The notes under the pieces are model-generated. The model was given only the letters and a program-made list of their open reading frames with translations, had not been told where the DNA came from and did not search any database. DNA of 53,633 bases from Spartobacteria bacterium. Its GTDB lineage: Bacteria; Verrucomicrobiota; Verrucomicrobiia; Chthoniobacterales; UBA10450. The stretch spans positions 1 to 53,633 of the forward strand of contig PNAA01000044.1 in the NCBI GenBank assembly GCA_003169975.1, read 5' to 3'. The position numbers and the translations under genes are program-made. Positions 1 to 8,344 of this stretch are shown in pieces. How positions within the stretch are numbered: position 1 is the stretch's first letter; every line of letters begins with the position of its first letter.

Positions 1-974
1 AACGGCGTAGCCGTTAGTCCTAGGAGGAACGTCGGCGACAGGGCGTCCAACGCGCGCCGGTAACTTCTTGCGGCCGCGTGGTGGAATTCGTCAAAGATAA
101 GGTAGTCAATTTGACCGCCCTCAAAGACGGCCAAGTTCCTTGCCAGGGATTGAATTGTTATGAGGTTCACTCGTTTTAGCTCGCTTCGGGTCGGAGCAGC
201 ATTGAAGCGATGCACATCTGTTATGGGAAACAGGCGCAGAAATTCCTCTTCGGCTGACGCCAGAATCTCGTGCGAATGCGCCACATAGAGGCATGCTTGA
301 GCCGCCGCTCGGTGGACGTCAAGCACCGCCACCCTCGTTTTGCCAGATCCGGTAGGGAGGATAACCGCTCCGGCTCGCTGCCCAAGTTGGTGAATGGTAG
401 TAAGTTCTCGCAACGCCTCTTGTTGAAGCAGGTTGGATGTCCGATTCTCCGGAGAATACCCACAGGCGCAACGGCCACCACGGATACGCTGGCCATCTCT
501 GGGGCAGACGAATCCAAACGCAATAAACAAGCGTGCGAGGTCGTGGGCATCTAGGATCGAGTAATCGCAGTCGAGTCGTCGAGCGGTCGATACGAACTGC
601 TCCTTCACCTCATCTAGGATGTTCCCGGATGCGCCCAGGATCGCGAAGTCCAGACCTTGTAGTCGCTCGAGTCGAACGATCTGGTGGCTTACATGGACGG
701 GCCGCACGGTAGGAAATGACTTCCCTTTGAGAATAAATGCGGCGAGGCCGTCTTTGCCTCGTACACTAACCTTATGAGTCAAGATATCTACAATTTCGGA
801 GGGACCATGGGAGGTGCGATTAGTGTCGTAGAGAATGGCTTGTATCCACGGCTCAATCTCTTCCTTTTCATCCAAGGTGCGAATTGTCGCGACCGCGTCA
901 GAAGCTACGTCCCGAGGCGCGATTGAGCGCGCCACCTTAAAATTGTCGACTGCTAATAGATTAAACAATGGCAT
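1..974 (-). CDS. Superfamily II DEAD/DEAH-type helicase, C-terminal part outside the window
   Basis: Reading the minus strand leftward from 974 gives an open frame that leaves the window at base 1 (about 324 residues visible). A Q-motif-like stretch (LLQQEALREL) precedes Walker A PTGSGKT (bases 336-356, about residue 207). Motif II is DEFHH (bases 78-92, about residue 295), and motif III (LTATP) sits at the very edge. These motifs identify an SF2 helicase of the type found in restriction and DNA-repair systems. The N-terminal 200 residues are not a recognised helicase part and include a possible zinc knuckle (CPRDG, then CACG, about residues 170-185). The start is uncertain: the ATG at 972-974 has no clear ribosome binding site, and the frame stays open about 45 bases upstream to an in-frame TGA, allowing a TTG or ATT start. 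It lies downstream of the FRG gene on the same strand, so a defence role is plausible but inferred. Confidence 0.85.
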   Translation of the reverse strand, partial: MPLFNLLAVDNFKVARSIAPRDVASDAVATIRTLDEKEEIEPWIQAILYDTNRTSHGPSEIVDILTHKVSVRGKDGLAAFILKGKSFPTVRPVHVSHQIVRLERLQGLDFAILGASGNILDEVKEQFVSTARRLDCDYSILDAHDLARLFIAFGFVCPRDGQRIRGGRCACGYSPENRTSNLLQQEALRELTTIHQLGQRAGAVILPTGSGKTRVAVLDVHRAAAQACLYVAHSHEILASAEEEFLRLFPITDVHRFNAAPTRSELKRVNLITIQSLARNLAVFEGGQIDYLIFDEFHHAAARSYRRALDALSPTFLLGLTATP

Positions 975-1045
975 CGCAATCTGGCTAACGGAAACGGATA
1001 CTGTAAAACGTTGTGAACGCAAAATGGAGGGAGCGTGAGGAGAGT

Positions 1046-1121
1046 GGGGTCAGCTTCATAATCTCGCTATTTCTGTCGGGTCGGCGGCGAGTAACACGAG
1101 CGAAATTCTGAAGCTGACCCC
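1046..1121. repeat. 76-bp inverted-repeat element with GGGGTCAGCTTC ends
   Basis: Bases 1046-1068 and 1099-1121 are inverted copies that match at all but two of 23 positions, around a 30-base centre. The GGGGTCAG-type ends resemble those of REP/MITE elements mobilised by REP-associated tyrosine (Y1) transposases; this is from memory, and no transposase is present here. The element overlaps the 3' end of the ApeA-like reading frame and lies just upstream of the helicase gene. Confidence 0.7.
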
Positions 1122-1319
1122 GTTAGATCTTCCCTGGCGCACGTTACCGGCGCTTTCGATACCGAGGGATTGCTGGACTACTTCGTCGGACGAGATGCTC
1201 TGAGGGATCTTTACCACTAACGAAAGGCCGTTGCGAGCATCCGAGGTGAATGTGCCGAACTGGGCGGCCTTGTCCCGACCATGAATCCACCAGTTCCCCT
1301 CGATTACGAGTTCGTCCAT
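1122..1319 (-). pseudogene. ApeA-like N-terminal fragment, truncated by the inverted-repeat element
   Basis: An ATG at 1319 opens a frame of 87 codons ending at 1056, but the last 20 or so codons are supplied by the 76-bp inverted repeat, so only about 66 residues are native. The native part (EGNWWIHGRDKAAQFGTF near the start, then a short beta-rich stretch) resembles the first N-terminal domain of ApeA-type HEPN defence proteins. The match is weak and made by eye. The gene starts 31 bases after the FRG gene stop, consistent with a former operon FRG - ApeA-like - helicase. The rest of the protein, including any HEPN nuclease part, is missing. Confidence 0.4.
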
Positions 1320-1350
1320 GGGTCTAGGATGTTTTTGCTGAGACCACCTT

Positions 1351-2334
1351 CTATTCCGATTTGGGCGGTTTGACCTTTTCGTCTTCTACAGGAATACCCT
1401 GGGTTCGAACGGTTAGCCGTGGCCGAATTTCTCGATTAAGCTGCCTCGATAATCCATCGAGGTCCGGGAAAAGCGTATCATAACGGATCCCGAGTGATGC
1501 AAGGCCCCTTAGAAACGGGTCTTTGTACTCCGGTGCGACAATAAATTCTATTAGGTCAAGGCCAACGTCCATCGCTTGAGCATTCGAAGTCATCTTCCAA
1601 GATTCGGCCCCCTCCGGCGGGTCTTTGCAAACCGGAGTGGGCTCAATGGCGACTGCGGGCTGAACATGGTAAGTGAAAACTGCCGATTGTTGCAGCATCC
1701 GTCGATCAAAAGGGCGAGGGACGTAAGTCAGGACTTTGCTGAATTGAAACCGACTTGGTCGACCGAACATGCTGCTAAGCACGTCCTTCTCTGGAAAATG
1801 CGCGCGTCCGCATTCGGCGAAGCTCGCATCCTTGGTTACTACGTCGGGACGTAAAAAAGCGTATACACCACCGTACCAGCCGAGATCCTCCCCTCCAAGT
1901 GCAGCGAAGAATAACGCAGCTAGAGGATTCTCCGTCCAATCCAGCAGACGAGTAGCGAGCCCGTAATGTTGTGCAAGCGCAAGGCGCTCCCAATGGTTGT
2001 CCGGCAACGACTGAGCGGCGATTGCTTTATCGCACCAATCCTCAAACATGTAGATATCAGGGGGCGCATAGAAATCGGGCATCGGCGTTGTGACCACCTT
2101 ACCGGACTCATCTGAGTGCGTAGTTTCCGCGTCAGTCCATCCATAACTTTTCGCCAATCTCGACTCCCAGAACTCGGATCGACCGATTTTCGGTTTCAGG
2201 GGCCAATCTTTTCGCAACTTAGTCTGCCCCCGAAATATCCATCCCTTTCCCGATCCGCCACCTCGCATCTCTTCCACAAGTTCGATGAACTGAGAGAGTG
2301 ACGTCAGATATTGAAATGGTTTGAGCTGTGCCAT
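1351..2334 (-). CDS. FRG domain-containing protein
   Basis: This 327-residue protein carries the features of the FRG domain. WIFRGQ lies near residue 33. A central block reads HWERLALAQHYGLATRLLDW, followed by TENPLAALFFA, at about residues 113-143. FRG proteins have no settled biochemical activity. They are enriched in defence islands and next to phage-related genes, and the domain is named for its FRG motif. The ATG at 2334 is a clear start. The gene is first in a minus-strand set with the ApeA-like fragment and the helicase. No membrane segment or signal peptide is visible. Function is not assigned here beyond the family. Confidence 0.85.
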   Translation of the reverse strand: MAQLKPFQYLTSLSQFIELVEEMRGGGSGKGWIFRGQTKLRKDWPLKPKIGRSEFWESRLAKSYGWTDAETTHSDESGKVVTTPMPDFYAPPDIYMFEDWCDKAIAAQSLPDNHWERLALAQHYGLATRLLDWTENPLAALFFAALGGEDLGWYGGVYAFLRPDVVTKDASFAECGRAHFPEKDVLSSMFGRPSRFQFSKVLTYVPRPFDRRMLQQSAVFTYHVQPAVAIEPTPVCKDPPEGAESWKMTSNAQAMDVGLDLIEFIVAPEYKDPFLRGLASLGIRYDTLFPDLDGLSRQLNREIRPRLTVRTQGIPVEDEKVKPPKSE

Positions 2335-2370
2335 CGCGCTTTTAAAGGTATTTCAGGAGACTCGTTGAGC

Positions 2371-2433
2371 ACGGGCGGGAAGTCGAGCAAGTTGCCAAGG
2401 TGGGGAGTTGTTCGTCTCGACTAACCTGCCCGT
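2371..2433. repeat. Imperfect inverted repeat upstream of the FRG gene
   Basis: The arm at 2371-2387 (ACGGGCGGGAAGTCGAG) pairs with 2416-2433 (CTCGACTAACCTGCCCGT) with two mismatches and one gap, around a 28-base loop. It lies between the FRG start (2334) and the small hypothetical gene, so it may form part of the leader of the FRG transcript or mark the island edge. No T-tract follows on either strand, so it does not look like a terminator. Confidence 0.45.
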
Positions 2434-2499
2434 CGCGATCCGATGGCGGCTTTTTGTTGGCGGGGAATCGTGCGGCGCGCGCCCTGATAACTTGAGGCG

Positions 2500-2766
2500 C
2501 TAGTCGGAGGCGTCGCCAAAGATCGCCGGCCGATAGGCCGTTCTGGCTCCTGTTCCGACGCCTTTCAGGTCGCGCATCCGCGGCGTTTTTTTGGGATAGC
2601 GCCCCTGCGGATTGGCTTTGGCCCACAAACGGCCTGTGGCCGCCCAATACTCGAAGTTCTCATACAATGTTTCCCCGCGCGTGACCCGCGTCCGCTCGAT
2701 CGCCGGTGCGAGCTCGACGGAGATAAATTTTGCGAAAGAGATAACGGTGTTGAAATCGACCGCCAC
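2500..2766 (-). CDS. Small hypothetical protein (88 aa)
   Basis: A GTG start at 2764-2766 is preceded by a good GAAGGA ribosome binding site nine bases upstream. The protein is 88 residues, soluble, with an aromatic centre (YENFEYWAATGRLWAKAN) and a basic C-terminal half. I do not recognise the family. The start is divergent from the antiporter start at 2799, so the 32-base gap must hold regulatory signals for both or the promoters overlap the genes. The good ribosome binding site and sensible residue use favour a real gene. Confidence 0.5.
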   Translation of the reverse strand: MAVDFNTVISFAKFISVELAPAIERTRVTRGETLYENFEYWAATGRLWAKANPQGRYPKKTPRMRDLKGVGTGARTAYRPAIFGDASD

Positions 2767-2798
2767 CGTGGGGCATCCTTCGTAGGCAACGAACCGTC

Positions 2799-4376
2799 GT
2801 GGATACGACCGAACTAATTTTGATTTGTCTCGTCGCGGTCGCGCTGCTGGCGATCGTCGCCCGGAAGATCAGCGTCCCTTATCCCATCCTGCTGACGGTC
2901 GCTGGTGGCGGCCTCGCGCTGGTGCCCGGCCTGCCGGTGATTCACCTCGATCCGAAACTGGTCTTTGATTTGTTTCTCCCGCCCCTGCTTTATCCCGCGG
3001 CCGTTTACACCTCCTGGAGAGACTTCCGCGGCAACCTTCGTTCAATTCTTCCCCTGGCCACCTTTTTGGTCCTCTTGACGATGGGAGCGACGGCCTGCCT
3101 GTTTCATGCCCTGACGGGGTTGCCTTTGGCCGTTGGTTTTGTCTTCGGCGCTCTCATTTCGCCACCGGACGCCGTGGCCGCGCTGGCAGTGACGCAAAAC
3201 CTGAAGGTGCCCCGCAAGATCGTTGTCATCCTCGAGGGCGAGAGTCTGGTGAACGACGCCACTTCTTTCATCTCTTTCCGTTTCGCGGTGGCGGCCGTGC
3301 TGACCGGGAGCTTTTCGCTGGGGCAGGCGAGCCTCCAGTTTCTTCTCGTCGCCGTGGGTGGCATCGGGGTCGGTCTCGCTACGGGCTGGCTGGCGACGCA
3401 AGTGCAGAAGCGTTTGGACGATCCGCCCGTGCAAACCATGTTCTCCCTGCTTACTCCGTACGTGGCCTACTTCAGCGGGGAACAACTGCACGTCTCCGGC
3501 ATCCTCGCGGTCGTCATCGCTGGCATTTTTTACGGGTGGCGCGCGCCCCGCGTCTTGAGCGGGAGGATGAGACTCCAGGCGATACCGGTTTGGCAGATGG
3601 TCACCTTCATTCTCAATGGCATCCTTTTCATGCTCATCGGCCTGCAACTGCCGCAGGTGATCGACGCGCTCCCTCCGGGTTCGGCAATGGCGGTCGCGAA
3701 GCTGGCGATCCTCGTGCTGCTGGCGATCGTGCTGGTTCGTTTTGCCTGGATGTTTGGCGCCACTTATTTGCCGCGACTCTTCAGCCGAACTTTCCGTCGC
3801 AGGAACCCCGCGCCCTGGCAACAGACGGCCTTTATCGCCTGGACCGGAATGCGCGGCGCGGATTCGCTGGCCGGCGCGCTCGCGATTCCATTTCTCCTCG
3901 CTGACGGCACGCCATTCCCCGGGCGTAACCTCATCCTTCTCGTTACGTTCTATGTCATTTTCGGAACGCTCGTCGCGCAAGGACTCACCCTGAGGCCCTT
4001 GCTTGGCTGGTTAAAAATCGTGGACGATCACGTTCCGGAAAAAGAAGAGAGAATGGCGCGCCTGAAGGCAAACGAAGCCGCCCTCGCTCGCATCGAAGAG
4101 TTGGGATCGTCGAGTCGGGTCCGGCCCGAGACTGTCGACCGCCTGCGCTCCGAATACGCCGACCGCATCCGGCAATTGAGCAGGGAGGCTTCGCACGAAG
4201 ATGGCGTCCGGCGGTTGTACTCGCGGGAGTTTGAGGAATTGGCTCGGGAAGCCTTGGAAACAGAACGCGACACCGTCATCGCCCTGCGCAACGACGAGTC
4301 GATCAACGACGAAGTCCTCCGCCGCATCCAGCACGATATCGACCTCGCCGAAGCCCGCTTCCAAGGGCGAAAATGA
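2799..4376 (+). CDS. CPA1-family Na+/H+ antiporter
   Basis: A 525-residue multi-spanning membrane protein. The family signature ISPPDAVAA (about residue 118) and the ion-site block EGESLVNDAT (about residue 146) identify a monovalent cation:proton antiporter-1 member, which exchanges Na+ (or K+) for H+ across the inner membrane. About 12 hydrophobic segments fill residues 1-405. The last 120 residues form a charged cytoplasmic tail predicted to be helical. GTG start at 2799. The last 90 codons (4106-4376) are duplicated at 4674-4945. Exact ion specificity cannot be read from the sequence. Confidence 0.92.
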   Translation: MDTTELILICLVAVALLAIVARKISVPYPILLTVAGGGLALVPGLPVIHLDPKLVFDLFLPPLLYPAAVYTSWRDFRGNLRSILPLATFLVLLTMGATACLFHALTGLPLAVGFVFGALISPPDAVAALAVTQNLKVPRKIVVILEGESLVNDATSFISFRFAVAAVLTGSFSLGQASLQFLLVAVGGIGVGLATGWLATQVQKRLDDPPVQTMFSLLTPYVAYFSGEQLHVSGILAVVIAGIFYGWRAPRVLSGRMRLQAIPVWQMVTFILNGILFMLIGLQLPQVIDALPPGSAMAVAKLAILVLLAIVLVRFAWMFGATYLPRLFSRTFRRRNPAPWQQTAFIAWTGMRGADSLAGALAIPFLLADGTPFPGRNLILLVTFYVIFGTLVAQGLTLRPLLGWLKIVDDHVPEKEERMARLKANEAALARIEELGSSSRVRPETVDRLRSEYADRIRQLSREASHEDGVRRLYSREFEELAREALETERDTVIALRNDESINDEVLRRIQHDIDLAEARFQGRK

Positions 4377-4466
4377 CAGAGGGAGACTGCGCCTCTAATC
4401 TGGCGATTTGTTCCCATCGCATCTTATCACTCTCGCCGTTGCTCAATTTCGCAGCTATCCTGTGGC

Positions 4467-4619
4467 ATGCCCAAACAAACAAGAAACAAATCCAAAACCC
4501 CCAAAGGCACCGCGAAAAATGCAAACCTCGCGGGGGACAAACTTACCGCAAAGACCGCCAAAGCCACCGCGCATAAGGCACCCGAGCGACGGAACGAGAA
4601 CAAGGTGCGCGGACGGTAA
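4467..4619 (+). CDS. Very small lysine-rich basic protein (50 aa)
   Basis: An ATG frame of 51 codons encodes a highly basic, Thr/Ala/Lys-rich, probably disordered peptide (MPKQTRNKSKTPKGTAKNAN...). It sits between the antiporter and the duplicated antiporter tail. Its composition resembles another small basic protein at 50477-50602. I do not recognise a family. Such peptides can bind nucleic acid, but that is inference. No strong ribosome binding site is seen upstream, so confidence is moderate. Confidence 0.45.
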   Translation: MPKQTRNKSKTPKGTAKNANLAGDKLTAKTAKATAHKAPERRNENKVRGR

Positions 4620-4673
4620 TCCCGGACTCTCTTTGCTCACGCTGGCAAAGTGGCGGCGAGCTGCGCAAAGCCA

Positions 4674-4945
4674 ATCGTCGAGTCAGGTCCGGCCCGAGGA
4701 GCGTCGACCGCCTGCGCTCCGAATACGCCGACCGCATCCTGCGATTGAGCAAGGAAGCTTCGCACGAAGATGGCATCCGGCGGTTGTACTCGCCGGAGTT
4801 TGAGGAGTTAGCCCGCGAAGCCTTGGAAACAGAACGCGACACCGTCATCGCCCTGCGCAACGACGAGTCGATCAACGACGAAGTCCTCCGCCGCATCCAG
4901 CACGATATCGACCTCGCCGAAGCCCGCCTCCAGGGGCGAAAATGA
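4674..4945 (+). pseudogene. Duplicated 3' end of the antiporter gene
   Basis: This stretch repeats 4106-4376 at an offset of 568-569 bases with roughly 90% identity and one single-base insertion near its start. It encodes the same C-terminal tail (SHEDG, EFEELAREALETERDT, DESINDEVLRRIQHD) and the same terminal TGA. There is no membrane domain, so it is a tail-only relic. An internal ATG or TTG near 4745 could express about 66 residues. The copy is almost unchanged at the protein level over its last 65 codons, so it is either recent or maintained. Confidence 0.8.
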
Positions 4946-5088
4946 CAAAGGGAATCCCAGAGAGGCGTGTCGAACAAACGGGCCGCCTCTTTGATTTCGT
5001 TGGGCGCCGGCGAGAAACGGGGTAAGGTCCAACTTTGCTGAAAATTCGGAAATCCTTGAAAGTGACGTCCGAAACGCGAGGGTGCGCG

Positions 5089-5388
5089 GTGAAAAAATCG
5101 ACAAAACTGCGCCGAGATTCTGTTTCTCCTTTTCGGGACAAGCTTTGGACCTTGTTCCAGAAATTGGCCAAGGGAATGGACGGCGCGGATGTCGTGATGG
5201 CCCTCAAGCAAGCGGGCGAAGAAATCTGGGCGGTGGGGATCGATGAAACTTACACGAGCATGAGCCCTCAGGCCCAGGATGACGAGCCGCTCGGCAATGC
5301 TTTCGATATCACCTGGCTCACGGTCGTCTGCATTAAGCTCAAAGAGATTAAGCAAGGAAAGAAGCCGAAGACTCGCATCCACTCTTAA
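5089..5388 (+). CDS. Hypothetical protein (99 aa)
   Basis: The frame is open from a TTG at 5035, but the GTG at 5089 has a GAGG-type ribosome binding site and gives a natural start (MKKSTKLRRDSV...). The protein has a basic N-terminus, a helical middle containing KLAKGMDGADVVMALKQAG, and a basic tail ending KKPKTRIHS. There is no membrane segment. I do not recognise the family. It lies between the antiporter-tail relic and tRNA-Leu. Confidence 0.55.
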   Translation: MKKSTKLRRDSVSPFRDKLWTLFQKLAKGMDGADVVMALKQAGEEIWAVGIDETYTSMSPQAQDDEPLGNAFDITWLTVVCIKLKEIKQGKKPKTRIHS

Positions 5389-5498
5389 GTCCTGGCCAGG
5401 GTCTCTCCAGCCAGGTTGGGGGCGGGATCGCTCGGGGATTCCGCCAGCCGGATAAATCCGGTGCGGCGAAAGAGTTTTCGGCTAAACTGCGCCGACCC

Positions 5499-5583
5499 GC
5501 CGATGTGGCGAAATGGCAGACGCAACGGACTTAAAATCCGTTTGAGTGAAAACTCAGTGTGGGTTCGAGTCCCGCCATCGGCA
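5499..5583 (+). tRNA. tRNA-Leu (UAA)
   Basis: A full cloverleaf can be drawn. The acceptor stem is GCCGATG with CATCGGC. The anticodon stem CGGA/TCCG holds the loop CTTAAAA (5530-5536), giving anticodon TAA at 5532-5534. The long variable arm (TGAGTGAAAACTCA) marks a class II tRNA, and the T-arm loop is GTTCGAGTC. The discriminator is A at 5583; the CC after it is genomic. Leu-UAA reads the TTA codon, which is otherwise rare in this GC-rich sequence but appears in many of the TCGTTAGGC sites. Confidence 0.97.
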
Positions 5584-5658
5584 CCTTGTAACGCCAGCGC
5601 TCATCGCGACACCGACCCTCGCGTGGCAGCCGCCGGAGGACTGAAGTCCAGGACTTCT

Positions 5659-7803
5659 TCAGGGGATCACTAACTCGGCCGTTGCGCTGACGTAGGGCCG
5701 GCCTACACCGCCGGCGATCATTATCCTGCCATCGTAGAGCAGCGTCGCAGTGTGGTTTTGCCGGGCCACGGTCATCGTCCCGAAGAGGCTAAATTGACCG
5801 GTCGCCGGGTTATAGATCTCCACGGAATCCAGCGCTTGCTGGAGCCCGCCAAAGACGGTGCCCCCGGTGATGTCTCCGCCGATTTGCAGCACCTCGCCTT
5901 GGAGAGAGCCCCAGGCTGGGTTCGAGAGTAGGATCGCACGATGCCTCCCTCGCGCCTGCACCATTGGACTGACCGCCGTGAACGATTGCGTGTCCGCGTG
6001 ATAGACATCGGCCGGGTCGGGAGTCGATGTGCCCCCGGAGACCAGAACCGTCCCATCGGGGAAAAGTGTGGCCTCATGTTCAGCGCGCGCCACGTGCATC
6101 GGTTGCACGGTCGCCCAAGTCGCTCGCGATGGTGTGAAGACCTCGGCCGTGGCGGTCGCCCGATCACGCCCACCTTGCCCGTTCGCCAAAATATCGCCTC
6201 CCATGACCAAGATGGTTCCATCGAGCAACGAAGCCGCGCGATGGCGTTTCCGCGCGACGGCCAGCGCGCCCGTATAGGCAAAAGTGCCCGCCGTCGGGTT
6301 AAAGATTTCACAGGTGGCGGTCACCTTTCCACCGGTGATGACACCCCCCACGATCAGGACTGTACCGTCTCCCAACAGGCTAGCCGTCATAAGAGCACGA
6401 ACTTTGTTCAGATTCCCGGTGACACTGAATTGTCCGGTAGAAGGATCATAAATCTCTGCGCTCTTGAGATAGCCGTCACCACTTTTCCCGCCTGCGAGCA
6501 GAACCAGATTGCTATTCAGCAACGTGGCAGTGTGACTTTTCCGGGCGGTATTCATCGAGCCGACGGCGGTAAAATTGTTGGCCGTAGGATCGAAGACCTC
6601 GGCGGATTTCAAGACCACCGTATCGGTGCTGCCCGCCGCGAGGAGCACTTGTCCACTCGGCAGAAGTGTGGCGGTATGCTGATTGCGTCCGCTTTGCATG
6701 TTGCCTAGCGAAGTAAAGACGTGAGTGACAGGATCGAGAATCTCGGCACTCTGCAAGGTGTTGTTCCCCGTTATACCGCCGACTACCAGGATGGTTCCAT
6801 CCCCCAACAGCGTGGCCGTATGCTCGCCCCGGTTTTCCGCCATCGTATCGTGCAGCGTCCACGTTTTACTTACCGGGTCGTAAATCTCGTTTTGAGCGAG
6901 AAGACCGCTTTCCAGTGTGACCCCGCCGATCGCAAGCATCTGGCCGCTGGGCAGGAGAACAGCCTGGTGATTGGAGCGATGGAAAAGCATGCTGGTGCCG
7001 AGAGTGAAGGTTTGCGGAGTTGGGTTATAAAACTCCGTCTCATCGTGCGGACTGGTGCCGGAGAAGCCGCCGGTGATAAACACCGTCCCATCGGGCATGA
7101 GTGTCGCCGTATGGTTGGCCCGCGGGACGATCATGGTCTGCGCCAGGACAGTAAAGCTTTGGCTGGCAGGGTTGTAAATCTCCGCCAGGCTCGTCGCGAC
7201 GCTCGCGATGTATCCACCAGCGATGAGCACCGTCCCATCGTTCAGCAGCGTGGCCGTGTGACTGGACCGGTTCTTTGGCGTACCCGTGGTGGCAGTGAAC
7301 GTTTGCGTCGCTGGGTTATACAAGTCGGCTGACTTGCCACCGATGATCAAGACGAGTCCGCTCGGAAGCAAGGTCGCCGTGTGCTTGTTCCGCGCGATTT
7401 TCATATTCTTAGTCGTGGCGGTGAAAAGGCCTGTGCTCGGGTCGTAAAGCTCGGCCGTCTTCAAGACGACCGTGCCCTGGTCGCCGCCCGTGACGAGAAC
7501 CCTGCCATCGGGCAAGAGCGTGGCCGTGTGATCCGCTCGAGGCGCCGTCATGTTACCCGTAGGCGTGAAAGTGCCGGTCGCGGGGTCGTAGAGTAAGGCG
7601 GAGTTAAGCGTGGCGCTTTCATTCACGCCACCCGCGATTAACACCTTGCCGGAGTTAAGCAGGGTCGCTGTGTGACCAGTGCGTTGGGGGTTAAGAACGA
7701 TTAGTGCTTTAGCGGGGCTCGCGCCAAAGACGGCGCTACAGACGAACAGGAGCAAGAGGAGGGTTTTCTTCATAAGATTGGTGCTATCTGCTGTTTGCTT
7801 CAT
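5659..7803 (-). CDS. Secreted kelch-repeat protein
   Basis: The ATG at 7803 follows a GAGAG ribosome binding site and gives 714 residues; an in-frame start further upstream is less likely. A signal peptide is clear (basic start, then KKTLLLLLFVCSAVFG, cleavage after ...SPAKA). The rest is a chain of about a dozen 45-55-residue kelch units of the pattern HTATLLxxGxVLIAGG followed by SAEIYDPxTGxF. These should form one or two beta-propellers, as in galactose oxidase-like proteins, but no copper-ligand or catalytic residues are evident. It is exported, probably surface-bound or extracellular, with unknown ligand. A second kelch protein is cut by the right edge of the window. Confidence 0.85.
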   Translation of the reverse strand: MKQTADSTNLMKKTLLLLLFVCSAVFGASPAKALIVLNPQRTGHTATLLNSGKVLIAGGVNESATLNSALLYDPATGTFTPTGNMTAPRADHTATLLPDGRVLVTGGDQGTVVLKTAELYDPSTGLFTATTKNMKIARNKHTATLLPSGLVLIIGGKSADLYNPATQTFTATTGTPKNRSSHTATLLNDGTVLIAGGYIASVATSLAEIYNPASQSFTVLAQTMIVPRANHTATLMPDGTVFITGGFSGTSPHDETEFYNPTPQTFTLGTSMLFHRSNHQAVLLPSGQMLAIGGVTLESGLLAQNEIYDPVSKTWTLHDTMAENRGEHTATLLGDGTILVVGGITGNNTLQSAEILDPVTHVFTSLGNMQSGRNQHTATLLPSGQVLLAAGSTDTVVLKSAEVFDPTANNFTAVGSMNTARKSHTATLLNSNLVLLAGGKSGDGYLKSAEIYDPSTGQFSVTGNLNKVRALMTASLLGDGTVLIVGGVITGGKVTATCEIFNPTAGTFAYTGALAVARKRHRAASLLDGTILVMGGDILANGQGGRDRATATAEVFTPSRATWATVQPMHVARAEHEATLFPDGTVLVSGGTSTPDPADVYHADTQSFTAVSPMVQARGRHRAILLSNPAWGSLQGEVLQIGGDITGGTVFGGLQQALDSVEIYNPATGQFSLFGTMTVARQNHTATLLYDGRIMIAGGVGRPYVSATAELVIP

Positions 7804-7908
7804 TGTCTCTCTTGTGAATGCTGACCTGTCAAGCAAGAAGGAAAAAATCTTCGCCCAAGAGCAGCATTCGGGTGGAAACTCCTCGGAATCCAGTTGAGGA
7901 TGACTTCA

Positions 7909-8328
7909 ATGGATCCGCGAGTGGCCCCGGATCATTTTTCGGCCAAACGAATGAATCTCGATGAACGCATGCGACGACTGGGTATCGCCCCAGTCGACCT
8001 CGAGGAGACGTTCGCGCGTTCCTCTGGTCCTGGCGGCCAGCATGTTAATAAGGTCTCGACCGCCGTGACGCTCAGGCATCTCCCGAGCGGGACGGCCGTG
8101 ACGGTGCAGGACTCGCGTTCGCAGGCCCGCAACCGCGCACTCGCGCGCGAGCGTTTGCTCGACGCCCTGGAGCGGCGCGAGGAAGAAACCCGGCAGAAAA
8201 AAAGGGCCAGGGCGGCGCAGGAACGGCGCCGGAATTCGCCGCGCCCACCGCGTTTGAAGCGGAAGATTCTCGAGAGCAAACGCCAGCGCTCGCTCCTCAA
8301 GAAACTTCGCGCCAAGGCGATCGATTAG
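7909..8328 (+). CDS. Peptide chain release factor-like protein (GGQ domain, ArfB type)
   Basis: A 139-residue protein with the GGQ hydrolysis motif (SSGPGGQHVNK, GGQ at about residues 42-44). The Gln-bearing loop triggers hydrolysis of peptidyl-tRNA in the ribosome. There is no codon-recognition domain, and the C-terminal half is strongly basic (KKRARAAQERRR, then LKRKILESKRQR). That layout matches ArfB/YaeJ-type rescue factors that clear stalled ribosomes. Start: GAGGA lies eight bases before the ATG at 7909; earlier ATG and TTG codons are possible. It is followed after 16 bases by the oxidoreductase. Confidence 0.85.
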   Translation: MDPRVAPDHFSAKRMNLDERMRRLGIAPVDLEETFARSSGPGGQHVNKVSTAVTLRHLPSGTAVTVQDSRSQARNRALARERLLDALERREEETRQKKRARAAQERRRNSPRPPRLKRKILESKRQRSLLKKLRAKAID

Positions 8329-8344
8329 GCGCATCCTCCGCCCC

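Noticed and set aside
4408-4803. 131-residue plus-strand frame across the antiporter-tail duplication
   Set aside because: It is out of frame with the antiporter tail and low in complexity; the 4467-4619 frame is the better candidate.
5499-5583. tRNA-Leu as attachment site of the left-hand island
   Set aside because: No duplicate of the tRNA 3' end was seen near 1-2.5 kb, and no integrase is present.
5659-7803. Periodic DNA repeats that might suggest CRISPR
   Set aside because: The period is about 150 bases and follows kelch protein units; there are no constant direct repeats with unique spacers. No CRISPR array or cas gene is present in the window.
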